The position numbers and the translations under genes were made by a program. From positions 1 through 54,534 of the forward strand of contig JAAKEZ010000013.1 in the NCBI GenBank assembly GCA_018475625.1: DNA of 54,534 bases, given 5' to 3'. Origin of the DNA: Candidatus Bathyarchaeota archaeon A05DMB-2. GTDB lineage: Archaea; Thermoproteota; Bathyarchaeia; Bathyarchaeales; Bathycorpusculaceae. Under the pieces are notes generated by a model. The model saw nothing but the letters and a program-made list of their open reading frames with translations, did no database searches and was not told the origin of the DNA. Shown here one piece after another: positions 45,042-54,310 of the stretch (the stretch's first letter is position 1; the number at the start of each line of letters is the position of its first letter).

Positions 45042-47132
45042 ATGTTTTTAACCAAAATCAAAAAAAGAGACGGCAGAATCGCCGATTTCGACCCAAACCG
45101 AATCAAAAACGCCGTACACAAAGCCTTCCTTGCAGTGGAACTCGGCGACGGCGAAAAAGCCGAAACCATAACCCAAGAAGTCATCAAGATTTTAGAGAAA
45201 AAATTCAAAGATCAAACTCCAACCGTAGAAAACGCTCAGGACACAGTAATCTCAGTTCTGAAGAAGAACGGTTACGAAAAAGTCGCGCAGGAATATCAAG
45301 ACTACCGGAAAAAGAAGGAAGAACTCCGTAGCCTCAGAAAAATCCTCGGAATAGAACCCAAGCTAACAGTCAACGCCATGGAAGTCCTAAAAGCACGCTA
45401 CCTGCTACGCGATGAGCAGGAGAACATCATAGAAAACCCAACTCAACTATTCCAACGCGTAGCCAAAGCCATAGCTAAAATAGACACCACTTTCGGCGAT
45501 GACGCTGCAAAAACCGAAAAAATCTTTTACGAAATGATGGCTCGACTCGATTTTCTCCCCAATACACCAACCCTCTTCAACGCCGGAACCGACATCGGAC
45601 AATTATCCGCATGCTTTGTTCTACCTGTTGGAGACTCACTCAACGACATCTTCAACACCGTCAAAAACATGGCACTCATCGAGCAAACCGGCGGTGGCGT
45701 GGGATTCGATTTCTCAAGATTAAGACCGAAAGGCGACATCGTACGTTCAACCAAAGGCGTAGCATCAGGGCCAGTAAGCTTCATGCGCATTTTCGACACT
45801 GCCACAGAAGTGATTAAGGCTGGCGGCAAACGCAGAGGTGCCATGATGGGCATCCTGCGCGTGGATCACCCTGACATTTTGGAGTTTATCACTGCCAAGC
45901 AGAACCCGATGTTTCTGTCGAACTTTAACGTTTCAGTCGCAGCCACAGACGAGTTCATGGCTGCCGTCGCAGCGGATGGCGAATACTGGCTGGTTAACCC
46001 ACGCAACAAGGAAAAGGTGGAAAAGCTCAAAGCCAGAGACGTTTGGAACTTAATGGCGCGGTCTGCTTGGGCAAGCGGTGACCCAGGCGTGGTTTTCATC
46101 GACGAGATTAACAGGCATAACCCTACACCGCAGGTTGGGAGAATCGAATCTACGAACCCATGTGGCGAGCAACCATTGCTTCCTTATGAAAGTTGCAATT
46201 TAGGTTCGATTAATCTCTCTCGAATGGTTGAAGACGGCAAAATTGACTGGGCGAAGCTGCGGGAGACAGTGCGGAACGCGGTGCATTTCCTCGATAATGT
46301 GGTGGACGTGAACGTTTACCCGCTTAAGGAGATTGCCGACATAACGAGGGCGAACAGGAAAATAGGTTTGGGGGTCATGGGCTTTGCGGACATGCTTATC
46401 ATGCTTGGTGTGCCGTATGATTCTGAAGAAGCGCTGAAGATTGGCGAGGAAGTTATGCAGTTCATCGAGGAGGAAGCGCATCAGAAATCCAGGGAAATCG
46501 GCGAACTACGGGGTTCTTTCCCTAACTTTGAAGGCAGCATCTGGAAAGACAAGTACGGCGCTTTCCGGAACGCGACGGTGACGACTGTTGCGCCGACGGG
46601 AACCATCAGCATCATCGCTGGTTGCTCGTCTGGGATTGAACCGCTGTTCGCGGTGTCGTTTATGCGGAACGTGTTAGGCGGTGCACGGTTGTTTGAGACG
46701 AATGCGTTGTTTGAGGAGACAGCCAAAGCGCGTGGATTCTACAGTGCAAAGCTTCTCGAGGAAATAGCCAGGACAGGTTCGGTGCAGAAAATCGAAGGCG
46801 TTCCGGATGACGTGAAGCGGCTGTTTGTCACAGCGCTGGATATCGCGCCTGTTTGGCATGTCAGGATGCAGGCGGCTTTTCAGAAGAGCACGGATAACGC
46901 TGTTTCGAAGACGGTTAATTTGCCGAATGAGGCGAAGGTGGAGGATGTGCGGGAGATTTACGATTTGGCTTGGCAACTTAAATGCAAGGGCGTGACAGTT
47001 TTCAGGTACGGGAGCAAGCCTGAGCAAGTTTTGTACATTGGACAGGTTAAGGCTAAGGAGGGCTCGTTTGTTTCGGCGCAGTCTGAATATGCGGGTGGTT
47101 GCCCAACGCAGAATTGTCCGTTTCCAGCTTGA
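45042..47132 (+). CDS. nrdJ: adenosylcobalamin-dependent (class II) ribonucleotide reductase
   Basis: Reduces ribonucleotides to deoxyribonucleotides with a B12-derived radical. Residues 1-95 are an ATP-cone. The large barrel carries NTPTLFNAGTDIGQLSACF, GGGVGFDFSRLRPKGD, the catalytic NPCGEQPLLPYESCNLGS (Cys and Glu, about 362-379) and APTGTISIIAG. The C-terminal CPTQNC (near 690) is the redox-active cysteine pair. 696 aa, complete. TATA (ACTTTATATG, 45001-45010) gives a nearly leaderless start. The cobalamin adenosyltransferase follows in 20 bases. Confidence 0.96.
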   Translation: MFLTKIKKRDGRIADFDPNRIKNAVHKAFLAVELGDGEKAETITQEVIKILEKKFKDQTPTVENAQDTVISVLKKNGYEKVAQEYQDYRKKKEELRSLRKILGIEPKLTVNAMEVLKARYLLRDEQENIIENPTQLFQRVAKAIAKIDTTFGDDAAKTEKIFYEMMARLDFLPNTPTLFNAGTDIGQLSACFVLPVGDSLNDIFNTVKNMALIEQTGGGVGFDFSRLRPKGDIVRSTKGVASGPVSFMRIFDTATEVIKAGGKRRGAMMGILRVDHPDILEFITAKQNPMFLSNFNVSVAATDEFMAAVAADGEYWLVNPRNKEKVEKLKARDVWNLMARSAWASGDPGVVFIDEINRHNPTPQVGRIESTNPCGEQPLLPYESCNLGSINLSRMVEDGKIDWAKLRETVRNAVHFLDNVVDVNVYPLKEIADITRANRKIGLGVMGFADMLIMLGVPYDSEEALKIGEEVMQFIEEEAHQKSREIGELRGSFPNFEGSIWKDKYGAFRNATVTTVAPTGTISIIAGCSSGIEPLFAVSFMRNVLGGARLFETNALFEETAKARGFYSAKLLEEIARTGSVQKIEGVPDDVKRLFVTALDIAPVWHVRMQAAFQKSTDNAVSKTVNLPNEAKVEDVREIYDLAWQLKCKGVTVFRYGSKPEQVLYIGQVKAKEGSFVSAQSEYAGGCPTQNCPFPA

Positions 47133-47151
47133 ACGGAGGTGAAGGTGGCAG

Positions 47152-47706
47152 ATGGGTTATGTGTATTTGTATTATGGAACTGGCGGCGGAAAGACAGCAA
47201 ACGCGCTTGGGTTGGCTTTGCGGTCGGTGGGTCATGGCAAAAGCGTGGTGATTATCCAGTTCCTCAAGTGGAAAAAAGACATCGGTGAATACTTAGTCAA
47301 GGATAAGCTTGCGCCTTACTATGAAATTTACCAGTTTGGGCGGGAAGCGTGGCTTGGCGAAGAGGAGAAAACAGAGGAGTTTGGTGGAGAGAAGTTTACT
47401 GTTGAATGTGTCAAAAGCCAAGATAAGGAACTTGCTAAGAAAGCGCTTGATTTTGCAGGGAAAATTCTTCGTGAGAAGAAGCCGCATTTGCTCGTGCTGG
47501 ACGAGGTTGGGTTGGCGGCGCAGTGGAAACTAGTCGAAGTCAAGGACGTGCTGAAGCTGCTTGAAAACATGCCAGTCGAAACGACTGTGGTCATGACCGG
47601 GCGGTTGGCGCCGAAAGAACTTGTTGAGAGAGCGGACTTCGTGAACGAGGTTAAGCTGGTTAAGATGCCTGAAGACTTCAAGCTGACCGAAGGCATCCAA
47701 TACTAA
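47152..47706 (+). CDS. cobA: cob(I)yrinic acid a,c-diamide adenosyltransferase (CobA/BtuR type)
   Basis: Attaches the 5'-deoxyadenosyl group to the corrinoid cobalt, producing the active cofactor. The P-loop YYGTGGGKTANALG (about 6-19), VVIIQFLKW, LLVLDEVG and VVMTGRLAP are the family motifs. Its short 184-aa form is normal. It begins 20 bases after class II ribonucleotide reductase with GGAGGTGA ahead, so the operon couples the enzyme to its cofactor. A hairpin follows the stop. Confidence 0.95.
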   Translation: MGYVYLYYGTGGGKTANALGLALRSVGHGKSVVIIQFLKWKKDIGEYLVKDKLAPYYEIYQFGREAWLGEEEKTEEFGGEKFTVECVKSQDKELAKKALDFAGKILREKKPHLLVLDEVGLAAQWKLVEVKDVLKLLENMPVETTVVMTGRLAPKELVERADFVNEVKLVKMPEDFKLTEGIQY

Positions 47707-47714
47707 AAATCAAA

Positions 47715-47776
47715 CAAACTCTATCACTTGGAAAAGACTATACCCCCTTTATTTAAGGGGGTTTAAATAGAGTTTG
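47715..47776 (+). terminator. nested inverted repeats downstream of cobA
   Basis: Outer arms CAAACTCTAT (47715-47724) and ATAGAGTTTG (47767-47776) are perfect inverses. Inside, ACCCCCTT (47742-47749) and AAGGGGGT (47755-47762) form a strong stem with a 5-base loop. This is the best RNA-structure candidate in the 265-base gap before the methylase gene; terminator, processing signal or small RNA are all possible. Confidence 0.55.
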
Positions 47777-47838
47777 TAGTTGTGTGCTCTGCTATTCGGG
47801 GTAGTCTCTAGCTCCCTTTATATAGGAAGTTTAAATAG
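47736..47838 (+). repeat. two imperfect 35-base repeats
   Basis: The units 47736-47770 and 47804-47838 agree at 24 of 35 positions by hand alignment, both ending TTTAAATAG. Both contain a C-rich run then TTTAT/TTTATATA and a G-containing segment. Short parts recur near 11790 and 36901. Mobile-element remnants or regulatory duplicates are possible. Confidence 0.5.
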
Positions 47839-47971
47839 CGCTGAGCTGAAGCGCTGCAGACAGGCTTCGCTATAGATTTCTGTAAAGGCTTTTACAAATT
47901 AGGTGTTGGCGTGATTTAAGGTGAAGCGTGGAAAATAAAATGCAGCCAGCAACATATGGAGTTAGCGATTT

Positions 47972-50242
47972 TTAACCTGTTAGCATAGGCTCTTTCGATA
48001 GTAACTTATAAAGGGCATCTAACTTTATCTCCAAACCTAATTTCTCGCATATTCCATCATCAATGGCTTTTCTGGTGAAAGGATTTGCAAATTCTTCGGG
48101 AAGTGCCTTTAATTTTGATTCGCTCAGTCTCTTGCCATCTAATCGTTCTTCGTATAATTCCAAAAGGTTAGTCTTGGTTTTGCGACTTGGTTTACGAATG
48201 TCAAGAACAGGCATTTCTTGTAAGGATTCTTTCTTAAAGTCTACCCAAGGACCCTGCGTAACTTCTGCGGTCGATAGCAATAACAAGAGACCGAACGTTG
48301 AGTTCATCCACAGAGCAAGAATCTTGGCGATATCGTCATCTACATTTGTAGGCCACCAAACATTCGAGAGGACTTTTTCATTAAGGTATGCTGCTAGAAC
48401 TGGGTAGGTATTCAATCTAGCCCTCTCAGTTATCAATAGTTTTCCACTTTTAGTCCATAGTTTGCGGGCTTGTCTGGCATTCTTTGGTTCCAAATAGGCA
48501 TTGGGTTCTTGAACAATGGTTTTGATTGTGTTTGAATCGTAACCCCAAAGGGTTTTGTAGATGGTACCTGCCTCTGTTGTGCTAACTTTGAATGTTGAAT
48601 GAACTTGCCTTCTATCTGGACCTATTTCGGCACCTATTTTAGACAAGGTAGTTAGCCTGACACCGCCAACTATACCTTGATCGGGCGAGTAAATTATTCC
48701 CTTTCTCAGAAAAAGTAGCGTTCGGTTAAGCTCCATTTGCGAGAAAAAGTTATACACGCCAAAGTTGCTGTCTTCTAGCTTTGCAGAATAAACTTCCCCA
48801 ATCTTTTTTCCATGCAATTTAAGATGATAAGGCGATGCATTCGAATTTTCCACATCATAAAGTTTGGCGCTGCCATAAAGCCCTTTCAATTGTGTACCCA
48901 AATGAATAGACTCAAGTTCGTTGGAAGGCTTCTTCCACAAATTAACAAAAAACGTATAATCAGACACTTCACCACTCCTTTTCTTCCGCGCCACTATCAG
49001 AACTTCACTCAAATCCGTATTTTCACTGAAATTCCATTGATTATTCGTTTCATAACTGGTTATTATGTATTCAATATGATATTTCTCCAGAAGCATCTCC
49101 CGCACTTTCTTCCAAGAAACCCCCGACAAGACAGCCCTTGGAAGAACAAGCCCCAACCTACCATTTTCTTCCAAATATTTATCAGCTATAAAAACAAAAA
49201 CTGCTCCAAGCCCAGCTTGACCAATACCTGAAAGATTCTGATCCTTAAGTAATCGACCAAGAACCTTTTGTAGCACAGTTCGCTCTTTCTTAGGCAATGA
49301 ACCAAACAAAAGATTACCGCCCACGCTTCTCGTGAAAGGCGGATTCATTATACAAACATGAAAACTTGGAAGTTCAATAGATTTAGTCTCCCTTTTCGTA
49401 ACACTTACACTCTCTTGACCCCTATGTCTCTCTCCACTAGGAAGCATCATGTCTTGACCGAGAACTGAGGAAGAGAGGAAATTCACACTTCCCAAGTATT
49501 TTCCTTCACCTAATCTTAAAGCAATAAGATTAGAATCGCTCACTGGAACAGGATTATGTAAAGAAAGCACCGTGGCCGCAAGATGAATCGCATGATGCAA
49601 AACGTCAAAACCCCAAACACCTTCTTCGATAAGATACTTGGCCAACTCGTCAATTTTAAGATCATCACTTTCAAGCCTATGCCGTGCATCAATCTCCTTA
49701 TAAATCGCTGAAAGAAGGGTGCCCGATCCGCACGCGAAATCGACCACTCGAAAAGGTTCACCATTGTAAGTTGGAGGAACACTTCCAACATTCAAATCAG
49801 AAGGTAGTATTATCAAAAGTCTACCCAACAATCGAGCAGCAGGAAGCGACGTATAGTACGTTGCATTATACTTAACCAAATTTCCCAAAAGCAAATTGTG
49901 ATAAATTCTTCCAAAGAGATCATGTCTAAGCAGAACCCTTGACGAAGCAATGTCATATGATAAGTTAGCAAGTGATCTAAGTTCGCGGTCAACGACCGCG
50001 CTCGCGGGTAAATTCATGAGAATACTAAGACTAATGTCTAGAACGGGCTCATAGTCAATATTTTGAATTATGTATTGCCAAGAATTTTCCAGTTCCTTTT
50101 TTAGATTCGCAGACGACATAAACGTCGAAAGCGTAGGCACTTCCTTGTGAGAAGCAGCAATAATCTCATGAAAAACCATGGCGTCAACAAGTAACAGCCC
50201 AGCCGTCGATACAAGCTTATGGACATCTTCTTTCTTCCCCAT
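47972..50242 (-). CDS. N6-adenine DNA methyltransferase, type II/IIG-like
   Basis: A 756-aa class I DNA methylase. The SAM-binding motif FACGSGT is at about residues 168-174 and the catalytic motif IV NPPF at 300-303, an order typical of gamma-class N6-adenine enzymes. A helical N-terminus (1-160) and a long C-terminal segment (430-750) that probably recognises target DNA complete it. The module is visibly richer in A/T than its neighbours. One base separates it from a PD-(D/E)xK nuclease gene upstream. It is likely a restriction-modification pair, though no cognate sequence can be read here. Confidence 0.9.
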   Translation of the reverse strand: MGKKEDVHKLVSTAGLLLVDAMVFHEIIAASHKEVPTLSTFMSSANLKKELENSWQYIIQNIDYEPVLDISLSILMNLPASAVVDRELRSLANLSYDIASSRVLLRHDLFGRIYHNLLLGNLVKYNATYYTSLPAARLLGRLLIILPSDLNVGSVPPTYNGEPFRVVDFACGSGTLLSAIYKEIDARHRLESDDLKIDELAKYLIEEGVWGFDVLHHAIHLAATVLSLHNPVPVSDSNLIALRLGEGKYLGSVNFLSSSVLGQDMMLPSGERHRGQESVSVTKRETKSIELPSFHVCIMNPPFTRSVGGNLLFGSLPKKERTVLQKVLGRLLKDQNLSGIGQAGLGAVFVFIADKYLEENGRLGLVLPRAVLSGVSWKKVREMLLEKYHIEYIITSYETNNQWNFSENTDLSEVLIVARKKRSGEVSDYTFFVNLWKKPSNELESIHLGTQLKGLYGSAKLYDVENSNASPYHLKLHGKKIGEVYSAKLEDSNFGVYNFFSQMELNRTLLFLRKGIIYSPDQGIVGGVRLTTLSKIGAEIGPDRRQVHSTFKVSTTEAGTIYKTLWGYDSNTIKTIVQEPNAYLEPKNARQARKLWTKSGKLLITERARLNTYPVLAAYLNEKVLSNVWWPTNVDDDIAKILALWMNSTFGLLLLLSTAEVTQGPWVDFKKESLQEMPVLDIRKPSRKTKTNLLELYEERLDGKRLSESKLKALPEEFANPFTRKAIDDGICEKLGLEIKLDALYKLLSKEPMLTG

Positions 50243-50243
50243 T

Positions 50244-50837
50244 CTATTCCTCCTCCACTTCTTCTAACTCCAAAACCTCTTTCAACCGCTCAACATTAAC
50301 AGCCGTAGAAACCTTCGATGCAAATTCCCATAGAACTTCATTCATCCTATTTATCACAGGTCCAATTATGTCCTCCCTGACAACTCGAGTGTACGCACTC
50401 ATCAGATATGTCAAAAACTCATCAAAACCCACATCCGCATATTCTTCTGGTTTGGGCGCAACATGTAGCCATTTGTCAAGTCCCGCTCGATCAATGTAAG
50501 AAAGAAAACCGATATTGAACCGTCCCTTTAAAAGAGCATCCTTAACATCCAACTGATTTGGCACTAGTTTTTTCAATTTAATGTCAGCATACTCAACCAT
50601 GACACACAGGTCGCATACATTATTGTCCAATCTTTCCTTACACTGATCAACCAGCGCCGCCCACATGCCAAGCTTCTTTCCTTCAATGACTATCCTGACA
50701 CCGTTTAATTCTATTAAAACATCAGGTTCAGGTCGCCCCTTTCTCTTTCGCAGAATCACCTCACCTAAAGCCTTAAGTCCCCTCTCTGTCAAAAGCTCAG
50801 CCAAAATGACATTTAGATTCTCCTCCCTGAAGCTCAA
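50244..50837 (-). CDS. PD-(D/E)xK nuclease, probable restriction endonuclease
   Basis: A 197-aa protein with PEPDVLIELNG and VIEGKKLG: P38-D39, then E52-x-K54 after 12 residues, the metal-binding arrangement of PD-(D/E)xK nucleases. An N-terminal basic helix (ILRKRKGR) may contact DNA. The rest is helical with an acidic tail (LEEVEEE). No named restriction family is recognised. It is first in an operon with the adenine methylase (1-base gap). Cutting activity is inferred from the motif. Confidence 0.78.
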   Translation of the reverse strand: MSFREENLNVILAELLTERGLKALGEVILRKRKGRPEPDVLIELNGVRIVIEGKKLGMWAALVDQCKERLDNNVCDLCVMVEYADIKLKKLVPNQLDVKDALLKGRFNIGFLSYIDRAGLDKWLHVAPKPEEYADVGFDEFLTYLMSAYTRVVREDIIGPVINRMNEVLWEFASKVSTAVNVERLKEVLELEEVEEE

Positions 50838-50922
50838 TATAGACTCCCATTTTTATAGTAAAGGTGGCATTCCTTTATAGCAATTATCTTAAATTTCAAT
50901 CAAAAAGAACACAAAGTTTTTT

Positions 50923-52473
50923 TTATTCCCATTCTATGGTTGCTGGCGGCTTGTGCGTTATGTCGTAAACTACGCGGGTTACTTCTGGTATCTCGTTGGT
51001 TATTCTCGTGGAGATGGTCTCAAGCACGTTGTAGGGGATTTGGGCGAAGCTTGCGGTCATGGCTTCGCGGCTTTCCGCGGCTCGGACGGCGACCACGTAG
51101 CCGTAAGCTCTGGTGTCGCCTTTCACGCCTGTGGCTTTGGTGTCGGTTAACACGACGAAGTACTGCCAGAGCCGTTCGTCCAAGCGGTTTCTTTCGATTT
51201 CCTCCCTTACAATGCGGTCTGCTTTCTTTGCGATTCTGACTTTTTCCTCGGTTAATTCGCCGATAATCCTGACTGCCAATCCGGGTCCGGGAAACGGCTG
51301 CCTGTTGACTATTTCTTTGGGCAAACCCAGCATCTTGGCGACTTTCCGCACTTCGTCCTTGTACAGGTCGCGCAGGGGTTCCAGGATTTTTTTGAACTTG
51401 ATTTTTGCAGGGAGCCCCGCAACATTGTGGTGGGTTTTTATCTTGTCCGAGTGCTTCCTGAAGCCTGATTCGATTCGGTCGGGGTAAATCGTTCCCTGAA
51501 CTAGGTAGTCAGCGCCTGCCGTCTCGGCTTTTTCCTCGAAAACGCGTATGAACTCTTCCCCGATGATTTTCCGCTTCTTCTCCGGGTCGGTTACGCCCTT
51601 CAGCTTAGCTATAAACCTGTCTTGCGCGTCGGCGATTACGAAGTTTATTTTGAATTTTTGAAACGCGTCTCTAATCGCCTCGGGTTCGCCTTCGCGCATG
51701 AAACCATGATCCACAAAAACCGCCGTCAGCCTGTCATCTAACGCTTGGGCGGCAAGTGCTGTAGCGACGCTGGAGTCTATTCCTCCACTTAAGCCTATGA
51801 TGGCTTTGCCCTCGCCCACTTCCGCCTTCAACTCGCTCACCATCTTCTCGATTATGTCGCCCATCTGCCAGTTAGCCTCGCACCTGCAAACTTCGAAGAT
51901 GAAGTTGCGGAGCATCCGCATGCCATTTTCCGTGTGAATAACTTCCGGATGCCACTGCAACCCGTAGATGGGTTTCGTCTTATGCCTAAACGCGGCGACT
52001 GGGCAGCTTTCAGTGTGCGCCAACACCTCAAACTCGGGCGGTAGCGAGAAAACGGTGTCGCCGTGGCTCATCCAAACCTTTTCTTTTCCGCTTAATCCTT
52101 CCAGCACCCCGACTGGATTGTCGATATCAACGTGGGCTACGCCGTACTCCTTGCAGACGGCGGGCTCCACTTTGCCGTTGACGAGTTGGGCGACAAGCTG
52201 ATGCCCATAACATAATCCCAAAACTGGCAGATTCATCTCCAAAATTTTGGGGTCAAGCCTCGGCGCATTCGGCTCATAAACGCTCGAGGGGCCGCCAGAC
52301 AGGATTAAGCCTTTGATGTTGAGTTTCTCGTTTAGCTTTTTTACCTCGTCGGGGGTTATATCCTGTGGCACGATTTCGGAGTAGACGCCGTGTTCCCTGA
52401 CTCTTCTGCCGATGAGGTGGCAGTACTGCCCCCCGAAGTCCAGTACGAGTATTGTGTCATATCGCGTCTGCAT
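50923..52473 (-). CDS. guaA: GMP synthase (glutamine-hydrolysing), fused form
   Basis: Makes GMP from XMP, glutamine and ATP. The N-terminal class I glutaminase has GLCYGHQL with the nucleophile Cys and QWHPEV with the His. The PP-loop ATPase domain has GLSGGIDSS. The C-terminal dimerisation part ends KPPATIEWE. At 516 aa both activities are on one chain; many euryarchaea have two subunits. The start is ATG 52473 ([15 protein letters not shown]); upstream codons in frame do not look coding. Confidence 0.96.
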   Translation of the reverse strand: MQTRYDTILVLDFGGQYCHLIGRRVREHGVYSEIVPQDITPDEVKKLNEKLNIKGLILSGGPSSVYEPNAPRLDPKILEMNLPVLGLCYGHQLVAQLVNGKVEPAVCKEYGVAHVDIDNPVGVLEGLSGKEKVWMSHGDTVFSLPPEFEVLAHTESCPVAAFRHKTKPIYGLQWHPEVIHTENGMRMLRNFIFEVCRCEANWQMGDIIEKMVSELKAEVGEGKAIIGLSGGIDSSVATALAAQALDDRLTAVFVDHGFMREGEPEAIRDAFQKFKINFVIADAQDRFIAKLKGVTDPEKKRKIIGEEFIRVFEEKAETAGADYLVQGTIYPDRIESGFRKHSDKIKTHHNVAGLPAKIKFKKILEPLRDLYKDEVRKVAKMLGLPKEIVNRQPFPGPGLAVRIIGELTEEKVRIAKKADRIVREEIERNRLDERLWQYFVVLTDTKATGVKGDTRAYGYVVAVRAAESREAMTASFAQIPYNVLETISTRITNEIPEVTRVVYDITHKPPATIEWE

Positions 52474-52625
52474 TTTGCTGTGGCTCACGCTTATTTGGGA
52501 ACTTGTCCCGTAATTTAAGATTGCTGTCGTATAACTGTGTAATCCAGCATGTGTTCCCAGCTTTCCGCCAGCGCAGCCTGCTTTTTCTGCGCCCTCGGCA
52601 TTCCATTCAACACGCAAAAAACTAA

Positions 52626-52636
52626 ACTTATATAAA
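52626..52636. promoter_or_regulatory. TATA element in the guaA/lrp divergent region
   Basis: CTTATATAAAC is nearly symmetrical. It lies 75-85 bases before the Lrp start (52711) and about 155 bases before guaA (52473). It most likely serves the Lrp gene. Confidence 0.45.
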
Positions 52637-52710
52637 CGTAATCGGCTGATTATCAGAAGCATGTTCCAAAAAGGTCAAGTTGACTGGAAAAACGTACAGA
52701 GGCTAAAGTC

Positions 52711-53154
52711 ATGGAATTAAGCGAAACCGACGTAAAAATTTTGAAGTGCCTCCTAGAAGACGCCAGATTTTCAAGCAGGCAAATAGCGAAGAACGTGGGC
52801 GTCTCGGTCGGCACAGTGCTGTCCAGAATCAAGAAGATGGAAGATGAAGGGCTCATAAAAGGCTACGCAGCCATCCTAGACCATGAGAAACTAGGCTACG
52901 AGCTGACCGTTGTGACGGAAATCACGGTTTCAAAGGGCAGGCTCGTGGAGATGGAGAGCGAAATAGCCAAAATCCCCAACGTCTGCGCCGTCTACGACGT
53001 AACAGGCTTGAACGACGCTGTCATCATTGCCAAGTTTAAAAGCCGCGAAGACCTCGGCAAATTCACCAAGAGTCTGCTGTCGTTGCCTTTCATTGAACGA
53101 ACCAACACGCATGTCGTTTTGACTACTGTTAAAGAGAACTTTCGAATCCTCTAA
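52711..53154 (+). CDS. Lrp/AsnC-family transcriptional regulator
   Basis: Typical 147-aa Lrp: an N-terminal helix-turn-helix (RQIAKNVGVSVGTVLSRIKKME, about 23-44), linker, then a RAM/ACT effector domain (VVTEITVSKG, VYDVTGLNDAVIIAKF). Lrp octamers or dimers sense amino acids. Its neighbours (serine acetyltransferase, cysteine synthase, GMP synthase) suggest a sulfur or amino-acid signal; inferred only. Confidence 0.93.
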   Translation: MELSETDVKILKCLLEDARFSSRQIAKNVGVSVGTVLSRIKKMEDEGLIKGYAAILDHEKLGYELTVVTEITVSKGRLVEMESEIAKIPNVCAVYDVTGLNDAVIIAKFKSREDLGKFTKSLLSLPFIERTNTHVVLTTVKENFRIL

Positions 53155-53182
53155 CACACACATTTCCGCTTAATCGAAAAAG

Positions 53183-54262
53183 CTAAGGCGCCACAACTTT
53201 AGCCTTTCTCATCGCAGATCTCTTCTTCTTGTATCTAAGTTCTGGACGAGATATGGTTATCTGAGTGTCCGACGCAACTTGGGTGGTAATCCACACGTTT
53301 CCGCCGATAACCACATTATCGCCTATGACCGCGTCGGCTCCAAGCAGGGTGGCTCCCGAATAAATCACTACGTTGTTCCCAATCGTCGGGTGCCTCTTTC
53401 TGCCCTTGATTACGCGTCCCTTCTCGTCCTTCGGAAAACTCAGCGCACCCAAAGTTACGCCCTGATACAGCTTCACGTTGTCGCCGATTTCCGTGGTCTC
53501 ACCAATAACTACGCCCGTGCCATGGTCAATGAAGAAGTTCTTACCGATTTTCGCGCCTGGGTGAATGTCGATGCCCGTTAACGAGTGCACATGCTCACTC
53601 ATTATCCTGGGAATCAGCGGCACCCCCCGCACGTAAAGCTCATGCGCTATCCTGTAAGTCGTAATCGCCAACACACACGGATAGCTGAGAATAACTTCTT
53701 CAGTGCTCACAGCAGCCGGGTCTCCATCATAAGCCGCCTGAATGTCACCACTGAGCATCGCCCTTATCTCTGGCAGCTTCTCCAGCAACTCTTTAACCAC
53801 CACCTGCGCCCTTTGCTGGCAGATGTCCTCGGGGCAAACTTGGATTTTTCGGCAGATGTACTTGAGGCTCTTCTTCACTTCCTCCGTCAGCCTGTCATAA
53901 ATCGACGTCAATGTGGTTCCGAGGAAGTATTTGATGTTGGCTTTGGTGACGTCTGCTTTCCCCAAGTAGCCTGGAAACAGCACCGTGAACAGGTCTTCAA
54001 GGACTTCGATGACGACTTTTTTGGATGGCAAGTCCCTGCCTTCGAGATGATCCATGCCGCCAATCGTTCGATAATTCTCCATCATCGCATCTACGAGTTT
54101 TGGTAAGCCTTTTTCAACCCAGTTTTTCTCCACAACCTCATTGTTTTTCATCAGCGTGTCCACCAACTTCTCAGTGCTCCAGCAGTAAGTTTCGAGGTCA
54201 TGGTTTTCGCATTCTCTGCATTCCTCAGGTCGAGGCTGTTTAGACTTGGGCTGCATTTTCAT
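53183..54262 (-). CDS. cysE: serine O-acetyltransferase, EpsC/CysE-like
   Basis: Acetylates serine with acetyl-CoA, the first cysteine-specific step. The N-terminal 170 residues are helical and include a Cys-rich start ([13 protein letters not shown]). The left-handed beta-helix shows the hexapeptide pattern [18 protein letters not shown] (with catalytic His) and [13 protein letters not shown]. 359 aa, longer than CysE of enterics (about 270) but like EpsC-type enzymes. ATG 54262 is used; ATG 54256 is equally possible. About 50 bases downstream of cysteine synthase on the same strand, so they form a cysteine operon. Confidence 0.94.
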   Translation of the reverse strand: MKMQPKSKQPRPEECRECENHDLETYCWSTEKLVDTLMKNNEVVEKNWVEKGLPKLVDAMMENYRTIGGMDHLEGRDLPSKKVVIEVLEDLFTVLFPGYLGKADVTKANIKYFLGTTLTSIYDRLTEEVKKSLKYICRKIQVCPEDICQQRAQVVVKELLEKLPEIRAMLSGDIQAAYDGDPAAVSTEEVILSYPCVLAITTYRIAHELYVRGVPLIPRIMSEHVHSLTGIDIHPGAKIGKNFFIDHGTGVVIGETTEIGDNVKLYQGVTLGALSFPKDEKGRVIKGRKRHPTIGNNVVIYSGATLLGADAVIGDNVVIGGNVWITTQVASDTQITISRPELRYKKKRSAMRKAKVVAP

Positions 54263-54310
54263 GTTACCTTCTTTGATAATTGGCGAACGCGGAATATAAG
54301 AAAAGTGCCC

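Noticed and set aside
47707-47971. CRISPR-like repeat
   Set aside because: Only two diverged units with no regular spacers.
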